Assembly (NCBI RefSeq): GCF_037975245.1 | Contig: NC_092567.1 | Coordinates: forward strand, 10,174,714 to 10,238,713 | Length of the DNA: 64,000 nt | Reading direction: 5' to 3' | DNA from: Apostichopus japonicus | Taxonomy: Eukaryota > Echinodermata > Holothuroidea > Aspidochirotida > Stichopodidae | Shown here: in pieces, positions 50,701-63,083 of the stretch | How positions within the stretch are numbered: position 1 is the stretch's first letter | How the letters are laid out: each line of letters begins with the position of its first letter | Position numbers and translations under genes: made by a program | The notes under the pieces: generated by a model | Database searches by the model: none | What the model saw: the letters and a program-made list of their open reading frames with translations, nothing else | Told to the model about the DNA's origin: nothing

Positions 50701-53104
50701 GAGCAGGTCACTTTACGCATTTGAGAAATAATGCATTTGAACTTGGAGATGCCGTTTCTATACAAGTCTCATAGATTTGAATAAGTTTTGAAATATTACA
50801 TTTTGCCTTCATTAATTGCTTCATATAGAGCCTTGCTTTATAATGTATATAAGCAGAACGTGAAACGGTTATTGTTTTAGCATTACATAATTATGTCGTA
50901 GTAAGGCTGATAATATTGTGTATACATCAAGTAATCCTTAGCAACAAAGATCGGCTCTGTATTGTATATACTCTTCATTTTATTCTTTCATTGTTATTTT
51001 AATGCGCCTTATAAATGATTCTTCTGGTTTCATTTCATTTCATATCTTCTTTATTATCTTTAGGCCTTTACTCCGATATTTTCCTTCGATTTAGAACAAT
51101 TCTAAGACTATAGATAATACTTGCTCTAATTATTGTTACATTTAGTCATTACTTGTTAGATTGTATTCTACTTCGTTCATTTGTTAATTTTACTTTCTTT
51201 CAAGATTTAGTTGCTTTCTTTCGTTACTCCTATTTCTATGTTATGAATTAATCTTTGATATTACTCACGCGTCATATAGTGAATATTAGAAGAATATTGT
51301 TAAATGTTATCATAGTAACAATGACTGGCTGTCTACAGTTAAACTATTGATTGTATTACTCAAAATCATACTAAAACGTTGTTTTAGATATTAATTAATA
51401 ACAATGACATGTATTGATTTTTAATCCAGTTCTGTGTTCCATTATTATGATCTCTAATGATGTTTCTTTGAAGACAATAGGAACAAGTGACTTTGACGTA
51501 TTATAGTAAGATTTTAACATAAAAGTAACGAAGATAATGGTCTGTATACTTAACATAAACCTTAATTGCAATGATCGGCTCTCCATACATATCTTACATT
51601 CTTCTTGTATCATTATTTTGCTTCTTTTTATTACCGGTGCTGCTTGATGATTAATGAATATTCATGATCTCTGCATTATAATTTAGTTCTTGTCATATTT
51701 GCTTTAAGCCTATTGGATATTATGAAGCCTCAAGTTTACCAATATTACCCAGGCAACGTCCCGAAAAACTGAATATATTTACATAACAAAAACAAACTCA
51801 GATTGACAGATAAATATGGATGAAATCACCGCGTTGCAGTGTTTATGATATTAGATATTTCCAAGGAAATAATAATTACTTTATTTTTGTAATTGATCTT
51901 GGTATCTTCCGTATTTCTGTATGCTTGTACAAATAAAAGCTCTCTGCAACAAACACACTTGTTCCCTTTGAGGCGATCCTGGTCTCTCATAGTGATACAA
52001 TCACAACATATAAATCCCGTTTATCTGTTACTCTATCAAAAGTTTGTATCATGGAATCAAAATATGAAATTATTGATATATATTGATGTTGTAATACCAA
52101 TGGAAGCAATAAAAAACTAATCAGAGAAATGTTGTCAACAGTGTTATCTCTGTGTAACATGTAGTATATGTAGTAACTTGTTCTGGCCTACATTAAGATC
52201 ACATAGAATGTTATATCTATACAGTTACTTTCAAAACAGGTGAGGCTGGAAAAGTTGCAGTTGTGACCAAGAAATTCTTCTTCTCCTGATAAAAGTGTCG
52301 CTATCGTTCTGTGTGCCTTAAATTGAAACTTTCTTTTCAAGTATATCTCACACTTTTCTAGAAACAATTGTTGGTCCCGCCTGACCTCAGGTGACCTTCG
52401 ACAGAAAATGAGTGAAACCGGTAGATGATATGTATAAACTAGGTATGATTCTGGCCTAGTTACGTAAGGTCAAATATAATTTGATGTCATTCAAACCAAA
52501 CTAGAATCTGTTTAGAACTGTTTAGCTGCTCCAAAGACTTGTTTTTATCTGTAATTCAAAGACAGAATATTTTGTGTCTCACAATTTAATGTATGATTCT
52601 GTATCGTTTTATTTCTATGACTGAGTAAATGGCTTTTTCATCCTTCATGGTGTGACTTTGTGGTCTGCAGTAAAGAGATATATCTTCTAGTTAACAGCGC
52701 AGTTTACGGTATACCGCAAGCTGACATATTGTGGCAGTTCATCCTAGGCAAGCGTTAGTCAGATTGATGAAAAGTTCAGTGATAGGGTGATGATTGTTCC
52801 TAGTTATTTTTGTATGTGTTTAATTAGTCAACGTACTGATAATAATCATTAAATTAATAAACAAATACACCAGAACACACATCAAAGTTCAAGGTTGACA
52901 AAACGAAAGGTTCTCTATATTTGCACAACGATAAGGAGTATTTGGTTGTATAACGAGAACATTTGACTGGAAAACTGGATGATATTATTTTACGTCAGTG
53001 TTTAATAAAACCACCTACTGATAATAAACACGTACATTAAAAACACGAACTTAAGTTTCAGTTTAGCACAAGTGAAATTTAGTTGATTGGCTGGGAAGTG
53101 GATG
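50701..53104. other. AT-rich intergenic DNA
   Basis: No exon, RNA gene or bounded repeat recognised. Short open frames at 51395 and 51893 look unlike known proteins. Confidence 0.4.
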
Positions 53105-53937
53105 GGGTTGGGCAAGGGCGGCGGAAGCACTTTTTAATCTGGGGGGGGGGGGGCACCGACGTCGAAGGGCACTTTGCAGAAATTCGATTGGACTGATGCA
53201 GCCTGATATTTAGTACCCTTTATAACTCTTATTGTATTATTTTATTTGCGTATACACATCACTCCATCAACCCCCCCCCCAGTGGCGGCGCTAGGGGTAA
53301 TGGTCAGGAGGCGAGAATGGTCTGTAGGCCGGGGGCGCTTTCGACACTATCAGAGCCTTATATAGAGAGAGTTGCGACAACTGAAATTTGGGCGCCATTT
53401 TGGGGCCAAATGGGCAACATACTGTATGTGTGGGAATGGGCGTTCAGGTGGATAGGGGAATTTTTCGATGGCATTGTAGAAGTGTGAGCAGGATTCTGGG
53501 TTTTATTTATGGCCTGATAATGTTGTGGTGCTTTTGGGCGCCGAGGCTGTGTAAGTAGGGCGTCGAACGGGAGGGGGGGGGGGAGGGATTGGCTGCGCTC
53601 AAGTTCAAGGGGATGAGGTTGGCACATTTGGAAGTCCAAATTCAACAGTTGATATTCTGGTACGGTAAAATTGTATTATGACTGGTTATATATCATATTG
53701 TAACACATATTGCACAGTTGCGGAATAATGTACATTCTTCCATTGTTGCCATGGTAACCAAACAAAGCCTGTGATTGGTCAAAATTGGGATTAACTGTAA
53801 CTTGAGCTAGCAATGGCTGATGAAGTTGATATTTGGACATGTGACTGGTACTGACATGGTGCACAGAATCATGAAGCTAGGTCTTTGAAAATTGGTTGCT
53901 ATGGTAACTAAATGAACCAATCACATCAGGCTTGGGG

Positions 53938-54065
53938 CGATTACATCTGAATGTAATCGATTACGATTACTTGAGAATGTATGATTACGATTACAGCCTA
54001 AAGTTGAAGTAATCGATTACGATTACATTGTAATGTAATCGTGATTACAATCACGATTACATTGT
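53938..54065. repeat. Palindromic GTAATCGATTAC minisatellite
   Basis: Repeated GTAATCGATTACGATTAC words in both orientations within the P-like element. The ATCGAT core also occurs in the 34-bp satellite, but the surrounding sequence differs. Confidence 0.7.
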
Positions 54066-54787
54066 GGTTACTTGCACAATCCTCTGCATATCTGTTTAAT
54101 ATAACTCTCTGCCGGGAAATAGGGCAATGAAATAGGGCAAGGGAAGGGCATTTACAGTATATACGGACAAAATTGTGGAAGTATATCTACAATTCCTACC
54201 AGGCATTACACATTTATGCCTTAACACGTTTAAGATGTGTAACCCATAACTCCAGTAAAAAATACAATTTAAATGGACAAAGAGTAAACAGACAAATACT
54301 AAAGTAAAACAAATGAAGATTTCCATGCAACACTATATTTTGTAAACTAATAATTTCTGCATAGCAGCAAAACTAAAAACTGTTTTACATTATAACACCA
54401 AAATAAAACTAAACAGCTTTGAAATGGGGCATTCCACAGTACATGGGACATGGAAGGCCAAAATAAAAGTAAATTATCTTCATCAAAAAGTGGTCAACTA
54501 TGGTAAAGCAAATTCTGATCCACCAAAATACTTAATTTGCAGTGATTTTTTTAATAGAATAATTCAGGTGATAAAAAATCCTTGAATATGGCGATCAATT
54601 CCCCAGTATATAATTTATGTTTATTGTGCTAGAGAATTCTTGATCAGAACTTGTTAAAAATAGACCATTTTCATGCCTGAAATTTATGCTCTGTTTTCTG
54701 TGATGTTAACTATGCGTGTATGTACACTGCACAGTGCACCATACATAGCTGTAAGGACTGTGTGGTGTAACCCACAGTCCTGGTTAT

Positions 54788-55372
54788 CAGGGATGTAAGT
54801 GCAGCCAAAAAAAAACCCGGAAAACTATTCGGAGAAACCGGGGGAATGTCGTCCTAACGCATCCTACTCCTAGCTCTGAATACTTACACACTATCGTTAT
54901 GTTAGGCTAGCTCCAAGTAACGAATACGTCGTAGCGAAATCCGGAATAAAAAGCAGTCTCACATTTGAAAGCGATCACGAATATCGACTATCATATGCGT
55001 ATCCCGTAGATTTAGCCGCTCACAAATATCACAAGCGTTATTTCCGAAACTTATGTCGAGCACCAGCAGTTACGAATCAACGTGAATTTGGCAAGGTTTT
55101 TCAACGACAGAAATGAGCTATGGCGATTTGAAGTTCGCACGTACGCAACGATGTTCACATGGCACACACAATGTTGTACAGTGCAATGCGATGTGTAACA
55201 GGAAATGGTATTTTGGTTGATCGATGAGTGAAAATTGAAGTTAGCTTGCTGCAACGGGCCAGGCATTTTTGCCGCGTTGTGTATTTGATATTTGTACAAT
55301 TTTGTGGAACTTTATTGGAATTAAAAAAAAAAAAACGGATTTCCGTAAAAATACGGAAGACTTACATCCCTG
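54788..55372. mobile_element. Level 4: element nested in the P-like transposon
   Basis: It starts CAGGGATGTAAGTGC and ends GACTTACATCCCTG, inverted over 13 bases. GGTTAT lies immediately left and again four bases right, so a target duplication may be decayed. The interior includes CGGAAAACTATTCGGAG and a 13-base A run with no coding capacity. It sits in what would be the intron after the THAP exon. Confidence 0.65.
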
Positions 55373-55447
55373 TGCCGGTTATGGACTAGGCTAGGCCTAG
55401 TGTTACGAATCTTAGTTCATTGTACTAGGCCTAGGTGAAGTACTCAC

Positions 55448-55600
55448 ATCACAAAGTTTGTGATTGGAGTTCGCCTTCCAGTGAAGCCTGTTTACTTTTG
55501 CCTCCCATGTTTTCCTCCTATCTAGGTTTGTTGGGAATCTGAAAAATTTTGAACCGTTTTCGGGACGATTTGAACAGCCCCACGCTGAACAGCCAGGCAT
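55448..55600 (-). CDS. THAP zinc-finger domain exon (transposon-encoded)
   Basis: From the ATG at 55600 the minus strand reads MPGCSAWGCSNRPENGSKFF, RFPTNLDRRKTWEAKVNRLH and WKANSNHKLCD, exactly 51 codons. It ends before GTGAGT, a canonical donor at 55442-55447. This is the N-terminal THAP pattern: C4 and C9 as the first zinc ligands, F.RFP at 19-23, the invariant Trp at 32, and Cys50 as third ligand. The His ligand and AVPTIF box would lie in the next exon, which I could not find. THAP domains bind DNA in P-element transposase and in host THAP proteins. The surrounding TIRs and target duplication favour the transposon origin. Confidence 0.85.
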
Positions 55601-55760
55601 TTTGTGATGGCAGCGCAGATGTTGACTGCTCGAACGTACGTTGTTGTCGATCATACGGCCAGAATTAGTTGGCCCCAAAATGGTGCCATGAGGTCACGTG
55701 ATCGGAAATTCCGGGACCCGAGTTGTCGCAACTCTCTCTATATAAGGCTCTGGACACTAT

Positions 55761-55870
55761 CTAAGCGGAGCGCCACCACAGGTTGGCGCGGAGCGTTCAG
55801 AATTTTTTTGAGTAAAGATACTCCCTAGATCGCCGGAAATGACCCTTTCCGGGCCTTGCTAATTTGCAGA
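55761..55870 (-). mobile_element. Right half of the interrupted level-2 MITE
   Basis: Carries CTAAGCGGAGCGCCACCAC, GGTTGGCGCGGAGCG and GATCGCCGGAAATGACCC, the minus-orientation landmarks of the 34881 family. Confidence 0.65.
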
Positions 55871-56645
55871 TAAACGAAGAATAAATAGGTGTCGTCGCCA
55901 TTTGGTCAGAAAATTACACCAACAAAATGTGACAAATGTCAATAGGTATTTGAGAGCGCAATAAAATAGTCAATAATCGCGAATAATTATAAAGTGGTAA
56001 AAAGCTGAAAAGGGCGCCAGCATTCATTTTGAGTCCGCCACGGGGGCATCCGCCCCCTCTGACTGTATGGACGCTCCGCCACTGCCCCCCCCCCCCCCCC
56101 CCAGGAGAAAATGCATACTAGCACTGCAATATCCAATGTGCAAATTGAATACAAGGAACAAGTTTACTTTCGAGACAAAATGAGGTGAAATCATTATAAA
56201 GTCCAAGCCCATACACACGCGATCGATACATGCATGAAAGCAAATGAAATATGTCAAAATACGAAAGGATGGGGTATTAAAACTAAACTCATTATTCATA
56301 GTAGGCTATAAATGGCTTCTGCTTATTACAAAGTCACAATGTAATATAGCAATGTATTTTTGGAAATGTATTAGGATTTTTCTGACAAATTGAATATGCA
56401 TAATGGCACTCACCAGTATGCTAGAAGCCTTGTGGTAGTAAACATTTGAGTTTGACCCACAGAAATTCATTATTACTTCTAAATTAGGATTAGATCTCTT
56501 ACTGAAATATCGCTGACCTAATAAGGTGATCAAGAGTACAATTTTTTAGGTAGAAAAAGGGCAAATTTTTATCCTGAGGAAAAGTGGGGGGCACGTGCCC
56601 CCTGTGCCCCCTGTGCCCCCGGTTCCGCCGCCCTTGGGGTTGGGG

Positions 56646-59600
56646 ATTTTGAATCATTAGCATATATGACGTCATCATCAACTGTTGGTATGTAAGATAT
56701 GCAGCACCACATACAATGCACGGGAAGATGAAAGTGGAGGGAAGGGGAATGGGGGGGGGTATATTGCTGTGGTTAAGTTCCATTATGTATCTGCAGTACT
56801 GGGCTACATTCGCTTCAATATCTTACTATGAACAAAAATAAAACAATGTTGACGTATGTGAAGTATATTTTTACCCCTCTTTTGGGAGTTGGCGGGAAAA
56901 ATTGTTTAGCAAGAAGAAATTCTAACGCAAAAAGTTAGTTGATCCATTACGAGGGTGAGACAGGATCGGCATGGGTGTGAAAGGCTGCTGTGACCGGAAC
57001 GATGTTAAAACATGATCATGTTGGGTTAGGTTATGGGTGAAAATAATTTAACATTTAACGACGCTTTAAATTGTACTTTTGTGCTTATTTGTAACATTTT
57101 ATTTCGTCTCCCTAGGCAAGCCATGAATTTTAACTACTATGATAATATAATCAACCTATCTAACCATGTGGCTGCGGCCGTGCACCTGCTGAAAAAAAAA
57201 ATTGTTTGAACTAATAATACAGGATAAAACACATTTGTGTTATCTGACACAAATTTAGTGTAAGTTTTTACTGCTTCATTTACAAGCATTCTATCTCGCA
57301 GGCATGTAATATTACATCGTGTAATGATATCTTAATTTACCTGAACTTACTCTGAAGCAAACGTTACGTTACACATCTGTGATGAAAAGAAAGTATTTCT
57401 CTCTTTATAAACCATAAAGCAGCCGTATTACGACTTACCAAGAATGTTACCAAAATCTTCAGAGTATTCAAAATTAGAATGCAGTTAATCAAATTAAGGT
57501 ATCTTGTTTTAAGTCGGATAATGAGAGCAATTAATAAAGTACATAAAGCTTGTAACCCGTCATCACCCAGCTATTTTTTCTAGATTAAATCCTTTGAAGA
57601 ACTAGAGATGAACCGGAAACATCCAAACTTTAATTTACTGTTTGTTTGAATTAAGCATAACAATTTTAACGAACAACTTTGCTACGGTAGTTCTGAAGCG
57701 AATAACAGATTTATCAAAATCTACCGAATTATTTGTTTGAAATATACAAATAATAACCTGCTTAGCCTAAAACGAAATAGTCCAACGTTACAGACTAGCA
57801 TTCAATCTAAAAAAATGCACTTAAAATATATTGCATTCAAAGTGAAATCATTTCTCTGCACTGACCTTAACAATATCGGCATTGATCGCTGCACAGTTCT
57901 CATATCTCTGTGAATAAATGGTAAAAGCGCCCTCTTATATAATAAAGTTTGAATAACACGGGAGAAGGACATAACTATCTTTTGATTATAACAAGATTAC
58001 CGAAAGGTGAATAATGTGGATTACGGTCAGGATAGTCAGAGTGAGGTTGTAGGATTATTTCGATCATCCATGTTTATTTGAGATTGGAAGGGCCGCCCTG
58101 ACGTAAGTTAGTTGTTGATGTTCACAATAATGAATATTCAAAGAACATCATGATATACATATTAAACATCAAGAGAAACAAAGGTAGAATCAGAGCAATA
58201 TACAGCTTACTACCGTTTAAGCTATTTCGATTCTTTGGAGGTTGGGCGGGGGAGTTTTGAGGGATTATAACCAATTTGATTTCGTTAAACGTTGTGAATA
58301 CAACTATACATTTACAGGCTAAATTTAGTTATAGCTAAACCATTCGTTTGAACGATATGTTTATGATGGGAGTTAAAGGCCTAACTTGTTTTTTATGTAC
58401 AGAATTTGAACAGGATGACTATCGAAATATTGCTCGTTATGGACATTTGGCATATATGGATACAAACGATTATTCCGGTTAATTAGTCCATAATCTAGCA
58501 TTTTGAACGATACGTCTGTAGTGTCGGTCGAAAAACCTTGACTAAAAATGATAAACTCCGATTATTAACCAGACAATCGGTCTAATGTTTAACCGACAAT
58601 CCATTTTTATTGCCTATAAGCTTTCATTTTCAGTTGTTAAACCTGGATACGCGGTTGAAACAAAAACCGGCATTGAGCAATAATCCAATTTTTCCGACAG
58701 AATAAAACTGGAATATATCATTAGTGGGTATTTTGCTTTGCCATACACGTGTTTCAAGAATAATTTCGACATGCGAGCAAACATCCGGTAACATTAGCAT
58801 AACAATACGAGTAAAATCACATTCTGAATGAGAACAAACCTCAGGTGGCTTAGCTTTGTGTAACATTCCAGGGACAGATGTTCTGTTAGTCATACAATAT
58901 TGTATTGAGGTAGCTTGAATAGGCTCGTTGCTGTTACATAAAATCCAACATAAGCAATTGAACGTACGGAGACTGCTAGTGATAGTGTAACCATTTAGTG
59001 AAATATAATATTTTACTCAAATGCATCAATTAAAAGACACTGTAACCTTCTCATCGTGCTCTACTCCATGGACATGTTTGTGCAAATTATTCTCGTTGGA
59101 TCAATATCCCAGGATTTTACCTTGTGAATACTTCGCAATGATTTAGTACTCCAAAGTAATGTACCATGAATTCAGGATCAATAGTTTGCAGAGACCTTTT
59201 CGTGGGCTGGGAAAATGATTCCTCATGGAGGAGGATTTAATTTTTCGAGAGGATCACTGAGGTTTTATACCGGGATACACTTTAAACTGTAGCATAACGA
59301 TAATTATGATCAGGTGGTGAAATTTGTAGGTAATTCTACCTTCCTGACTTCCCGAAAGGTTTTTGGGAGATTAACAGATGTTGGAAGACAAAGTATTGTC
59401 CCGTTGACCACTCGTCATCTCATGTGAGCACACATTACAATGAAAACATTCGTTTATATTAATATACTGGAATAAACGGTACTAAGTTAAACACGTACAA
59501 CAATTTACTTCTCAAAGTATAACAACTCCCTGCTCAAAGTGAAAGTCCTAAGTTATCGTCACATCAACAACCAGAAACACAACCCAGAATTAAAAAAACT

Positions 59601-59755
59601 TGAACTAGGCCAGCTTGATTTCTTAAAATAAGAAGCATTTATTTACATTGATTTACAGGGATTAAACAGCAACCATTAACGCATGCGCGAATTTAAGGAC
59701 ATTTCCCCTCTTTTGCTCATACTGCTTCTTAAGAATATGATATATTATTGGGTTG
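56646..59755. other. AT-rich intergenic DNA
   Basis: An exact TGACGTCA lies at 56667-56674. No exon or bounded repeat recognised. An 87-codon minus frame at 58630-58893 has no recognisable domain. Confidence 0.35.
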
Positions 59756-60118
59756 CCGGACAAATACCTCCCGGACAAATACCCCCGGACATACACCACC
59801 GAGGACAAATACCCCCGAGGATAAGTACCCCCCAGACAACTACCCCCGGGACAACTACCCCCCGGACATACACCCACGAGGACAAATAACCCCGAGGACA
59901 ATTAACCCCACCCCCAGCAATTACCTCCTGGAAAACTCTACCCGCACAAATACACCGGCACAGATACCTCACCCAGGTTACTACCCAAACTAAACCAGAA
60001 TACGCTCCAGCCCCCCCCCCCCCCCACCACGAGCCCGTTAACCAAGCGGACCTTTGGCTGGTGAACTCCGTAGTACGAAAGCCCATTAGGGCCATGAAAG
60101 AAAATTTTCTTTATCTGG

Positions 60119-60183
60119 TATATCAGATTATTATTCTGATATATCAGATTATTATTCTGATATATCAGATTATTATTCTGATA
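60119..60183. repeat. 21-bp palindromic tandem repeat, three units
   Basis: Three units of ATATCAGATTATTATTCTG. The arms ATATCAGA and TCTGATAT are complementary, so each unit can form a hairpin. Copy 1 keeps only about one unit (near 20648-20670). Confidence 0.8.
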
Positions 60184-60573
60184 TGAAACGTTATTATAAC
60201 TAGGGAAAATTGATTTCTTAGATTATCATCATTCTTTTTGCAAACAGAATGACCAGAGAATAGGTTTTTTCAAATGGTAGTGACGTCGTGGTCTCAAGCC
60301 TCTTTCTTTACTTATGTTTCATACAATCGTACATACTATTATGAAACCTTACAGGCAATTCTGCTGGTGTAACGGGCTACACCGTAACCGGGTTTGACTA
60401 TGATAGCCCAGCGGTCCATGAAACATTGCATGGGGGGTATGGATGATGAACATGCACACCAAACTAGAGGGGTGGACCGTGGTTGTGCTTGCCCCGCCCC
60501 TCCCTTCTGCTCCTCCCATCCTAAAATGGCGTGCACTCACAGGGAAAAAATAGCTTAGAATAAGCAAAACAAG

Positions 60574-60833
60574 AGGGGCGTGGAGGCCGAGTGGCCAATG
60601 CCTTAGTTTTATATATAATCCTGTTATGTTGTGTCCTTGGGCAAGGCACTTTTATCTCGACTGCCCCTCTCCATCCAGGTGTATAAATGGGTACCTGTGA
60701 GGTAACTAAGGTGTGTGCGCTGGATTCTCAGCAGCCAGCCTGATGACCAGGGATTCAAAGTGCTATGAGATGGCTGTGCAATATAAAGCGCTATACAAAA
60801 ACTAACATAACATAACAAATCATCAAGTAAAAT
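60574..60833 (+). mobile_element. tRNA-like SINE with conserved core
   Basis: The head GGGGCGTGGAGGCCGAGTGG resembles the A-box half of tRNA-Ser/Leu. A widely distributed SINE core follows: CCTTGGGCAAGGCACTTTTA and GTGTATAAATGGGTACCTGT. The tail is TATAAAGCGCTATACAAAAA then AACATAACATAACA. The core resembles ancient animal SINE cores (the Nin-DC/Meta-type families are my best guess, unconfirmed). The B box is degenerate, so this copy is probably inactive. The same tail lies at about 20693, so the insertion predates the split of the two foldback copies. Confidence 0.7.
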
Positions 60834-61499
60834 TACTCAGAACAAAACTTGAAAATGGTAAGTCGCAATAAGCCGGAATTGTTCGGAGATTAATAATACA
60901 GAGTGTCACTATAGTGTCACTATAACAAATAGTAAATTAATGGTTACTACCAGCAGTGAGCAATTCCCAACCCAAGCCCGGGCCTCGGTCCATTGTCAAA
61001 CCCTATCCAGGAGTTTTGGGGCTTATATATGAAAAGCTCGAATCTTTTTAAATGTCGGGAGGAGGTTATAAGGGCCAGGGCACACGACGACCCTAGTGGT
61101 GCCAGTTTAACCGTCACCCTGACCCAATTGTAAATATGCTCTCGGAGTTGCCCGAGGGACCAGGGTATATGTTGAGGCCCGCGGGAAACTAAACTCGAAA
61201 AAAGACGGGCGTATCCGTCGCTGCATCAGTCTCCTATAGTTAACGGCATATGTCCAGGGGTATATTCGTCCGGGGGTATTTATCCGGGGGGTAATTGTCT
61301 AGGGGGTATTCGTCCGAGGGGGTAGTTGTCCTGGTGGGTACTTGTCCGGGTTTTTTTTGTCCTCGGAGGTAATTATCCGGGGGGTATCTGTCCGTGTGGC
61401 AGTTGTCCTGGGGGGTAGTTGTCCGGGTGGTAATCGTCCGGGGAGTTATTGTCTGGGGGGTAATCGTCCGGGGGTATTTTTCTGGGGGTATTTGTCCGG

Positions 61500-62548
61500 T
61501 CACGATATCATTGATGTAATATGATCGCACCATCGATAAAATGACTTTGTTGAAGTATCAAAATTATTTGCAAATCAATATCCGAGAGATCCCTATATCA
61601 GCAGTATTCCTATCAGCGTTATCTATATATATAACAGAACATACAGATCTGCGCTTCGCTGAGTTTCCGTATTCCAGTAATGACTTACAAAGGCTTGTAA
61701 CCACTGAATTTAGTTGACAGTGGTAAATGTCGCTGTGCTGCCCTCTGTTCCTTTCACTGTTATACAACCAAAATGAAAGACACGATCGTGACTCATTATC
61801 TTACCAAATCGTGTCAATTGACCTTTAATATTTGCTATCATATAATATGTAAGCCTCTTTATTTTCACTGGCTTATCTAACTAATCACTTATAAGGTAAG
61901 ATTACCTATAGGCCCCATTAAACATCAAGTTATATTGTTCGTCATATAATCAGTGTCTGTTCGCGGTGTTTGTTTACTCCTCAATAAAAAAAAAAGCCAG
62001 AGGGGTGACGGTAAAATGGTAGATATGGGCGTCACAGACATACCTCCATATCTATAAAATGTTGCTTTGATAAGTAAAAATAGGTAAACTTGTGTTACCG
62101 TCAAGTCAAAGGCACCCCTCCTCCTATTCATACAGTTCGGTGCCACTGTTAGCGTATAGTTGTCAACGCGATAAAGACAGGTCATAATTTGTTGCATGTC
62201 GTTATTTGAAAAGCAGCAAATTCGTCATTTTGATCCTTTTTGTCCAGATTTAACGTTAGAATCACTCGAAAACTCGAGAGAGATAAAGTAGATATTGGTC
62301 GTGCTGTCCTTTCAGAACCACCGTAAATGGTTCATCAGTGTTTAAATACGAACTTATGTTAATGTTCTAGGGAGAGGACAAGGGAAGGGGGGGGGGAGGG
62401 TGGAGCAAAACTGTTCTTGTAGTTAATGTGATTAGATGTACGTGTATATTGTATATCGTCAAAGCAATCCAGCACGCACGTGAATTGATTTGTGATTTTT
62501 TAAGATCCAGGAATCACCAGATGTTCATTGAGTCGATTTATATTGAAA
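61500..62548. other. Intergenic DNA without recognised genes
   Basis: Moderately AT-rich with a G run at 62386-62396. No domain-like peptide found. Confidence 0.35.
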
Positions 62549-62898
62549 CAGTGGCGTAGGAAGGTACTTTTGAGTGGGGTGGGGGGCTGAAGACTGATGG
62601 CCGGCCTGGGGGAGGTGTCCCCCTCCCCTTTGGAATTTTTTGCATTTCCAGGTAGCCTCAGATGCAATTTGGTGCAATATAGCACACTTCAACACCCACT
62701 CCATTTTTTAAACTTAATTTTGTATTTTCACCAGGCCTTAGATGCAATTTGGGGCTCCAAATGAGATTTGTTTTTCTCATTTGGAATTGAAAAAGGGGTT
62801 TTCTGACTTGCGAAGCGGGGGGCGGAATGATACTTCCGCCCCTCCACATTTTTCACTGGGGGGCTGGCGCCCCAGCCCCCCCGGTTCCTACGCCCTTG
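62549..62898 (+). mobile_element. hAT-like MITE, copy B
   Basis: It starts CAGTGGCGTAGGAAGG and ends GGTTCCTACGCCCTTG. TATTGAAA is duplicated exactly at 62541-62548 and 62899-62906. It shares the interior of copy A (17620-17964) in the same orientation. The open frames through it are repeat shadows. Confidence 0.88.
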
Positions 62899-62906
62899 TA
62901 TTGAAA

Positions 62907-63083
62907 TGGTCCACTGCAGGGCGAGGGAATCGGGCCGGAAATGGGGAACGTTCTCCACACTGTTGTGTGAAAATCGTAAATGTACCCATTTCATTAATTA
63001 ATGGAAAAGTGTCCTTTTTTTGTTCAATTTACATGGTTTGTTGTTGAGAAATTAATAAATATGCGATTAAAAGTGCTCTTTTG
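62907..63083. other. Short flank before the possible PCMH exon
   Basis: AT-rich; possible intron preceding the exon at 63084. Confidence 0.3.

Larger units (their letters stand above)
53351..55752 (-). mobile_element. Level 3: P-element-like transposon with THAP exon
   Basis: A perfect 32-bp terminal inverted repeat starts CAGAGCCTTATATAGAGAGA at 53351; its complement ends at 55752. GACACTAT is duplicated exactly at 53343-53350 and 55753-55760. An N-terminal THAP exon (55448-55600) lies near the right end, read leftward. TIRs of about 31 bp, 8-bp duplications and a THAP DNA-binding domain are together the signature of the P superfamily. The TIR contains a TATA-like TTATATAG, upstream of the exon. 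At 2402 bp no catalytic exon is recognisable, so this is an internally deleted, non-autonomous copy. Confidence 0.8.
53280..56084. mobile_element. Level 2: MITE inserted in the outer element
   Basis: It starts CAGTGGCGGCGCTAGGGG and ends GGACGCTCCGCCACTG, inverted. It lies between C runs on both sides, so any target duplication is hidden in poly-C. Its body is the GCGGAGCGCCACC family (compare 5425 and 34881), visible right of 55761. It is cut by the P-like element after GGGGGCGCTTTCGACACTAT. Confidence 0.7.
53113..56637. mobile_element. Level 1: outer hAT-like element interrupted by nested insertions
   Basis: It starts CAAGGGCGGCGGAA and ends TTCCGCCGCCCTTG, a perfect 14-bp inverted pair. 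GGGTTGGG is duplicated exactly at 53105-53112 and 56638-56645. Without the insertion (53280-56084) the element is about 720 bp with no coding capacity. The 8-bp duplication suits the hAT type. Confidence 0.85.
59756..61499 (+). mobile_element. Foldback-type element with inverted minisatellite arms, copy 2
   Basis: The left arm (59756-59950) has CCGGACAAATACCCCCGGAC-type units. The right arm (about 61245-61499) carries GGGGGTATTTGTCCGG. The middle shares GCGGACCTTTGGCTGGTGAA, ACGACGACCCTAGTGG and GAGGCCCGCGGGAAACTAAA with copy 1 at 20226, in the same orientation. It is about 430 bp longer because it keeps a complete SINE and an ATATCAGATTATTATTCTG tandem. No protein is encoded. Confidence 0.75.

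Noticed and set aside
60574-60640. Functional tRNA gene
   Set aside because: Only the A-box half is tRNA-like and a SINE core and tail follow, so it is a SINE head.
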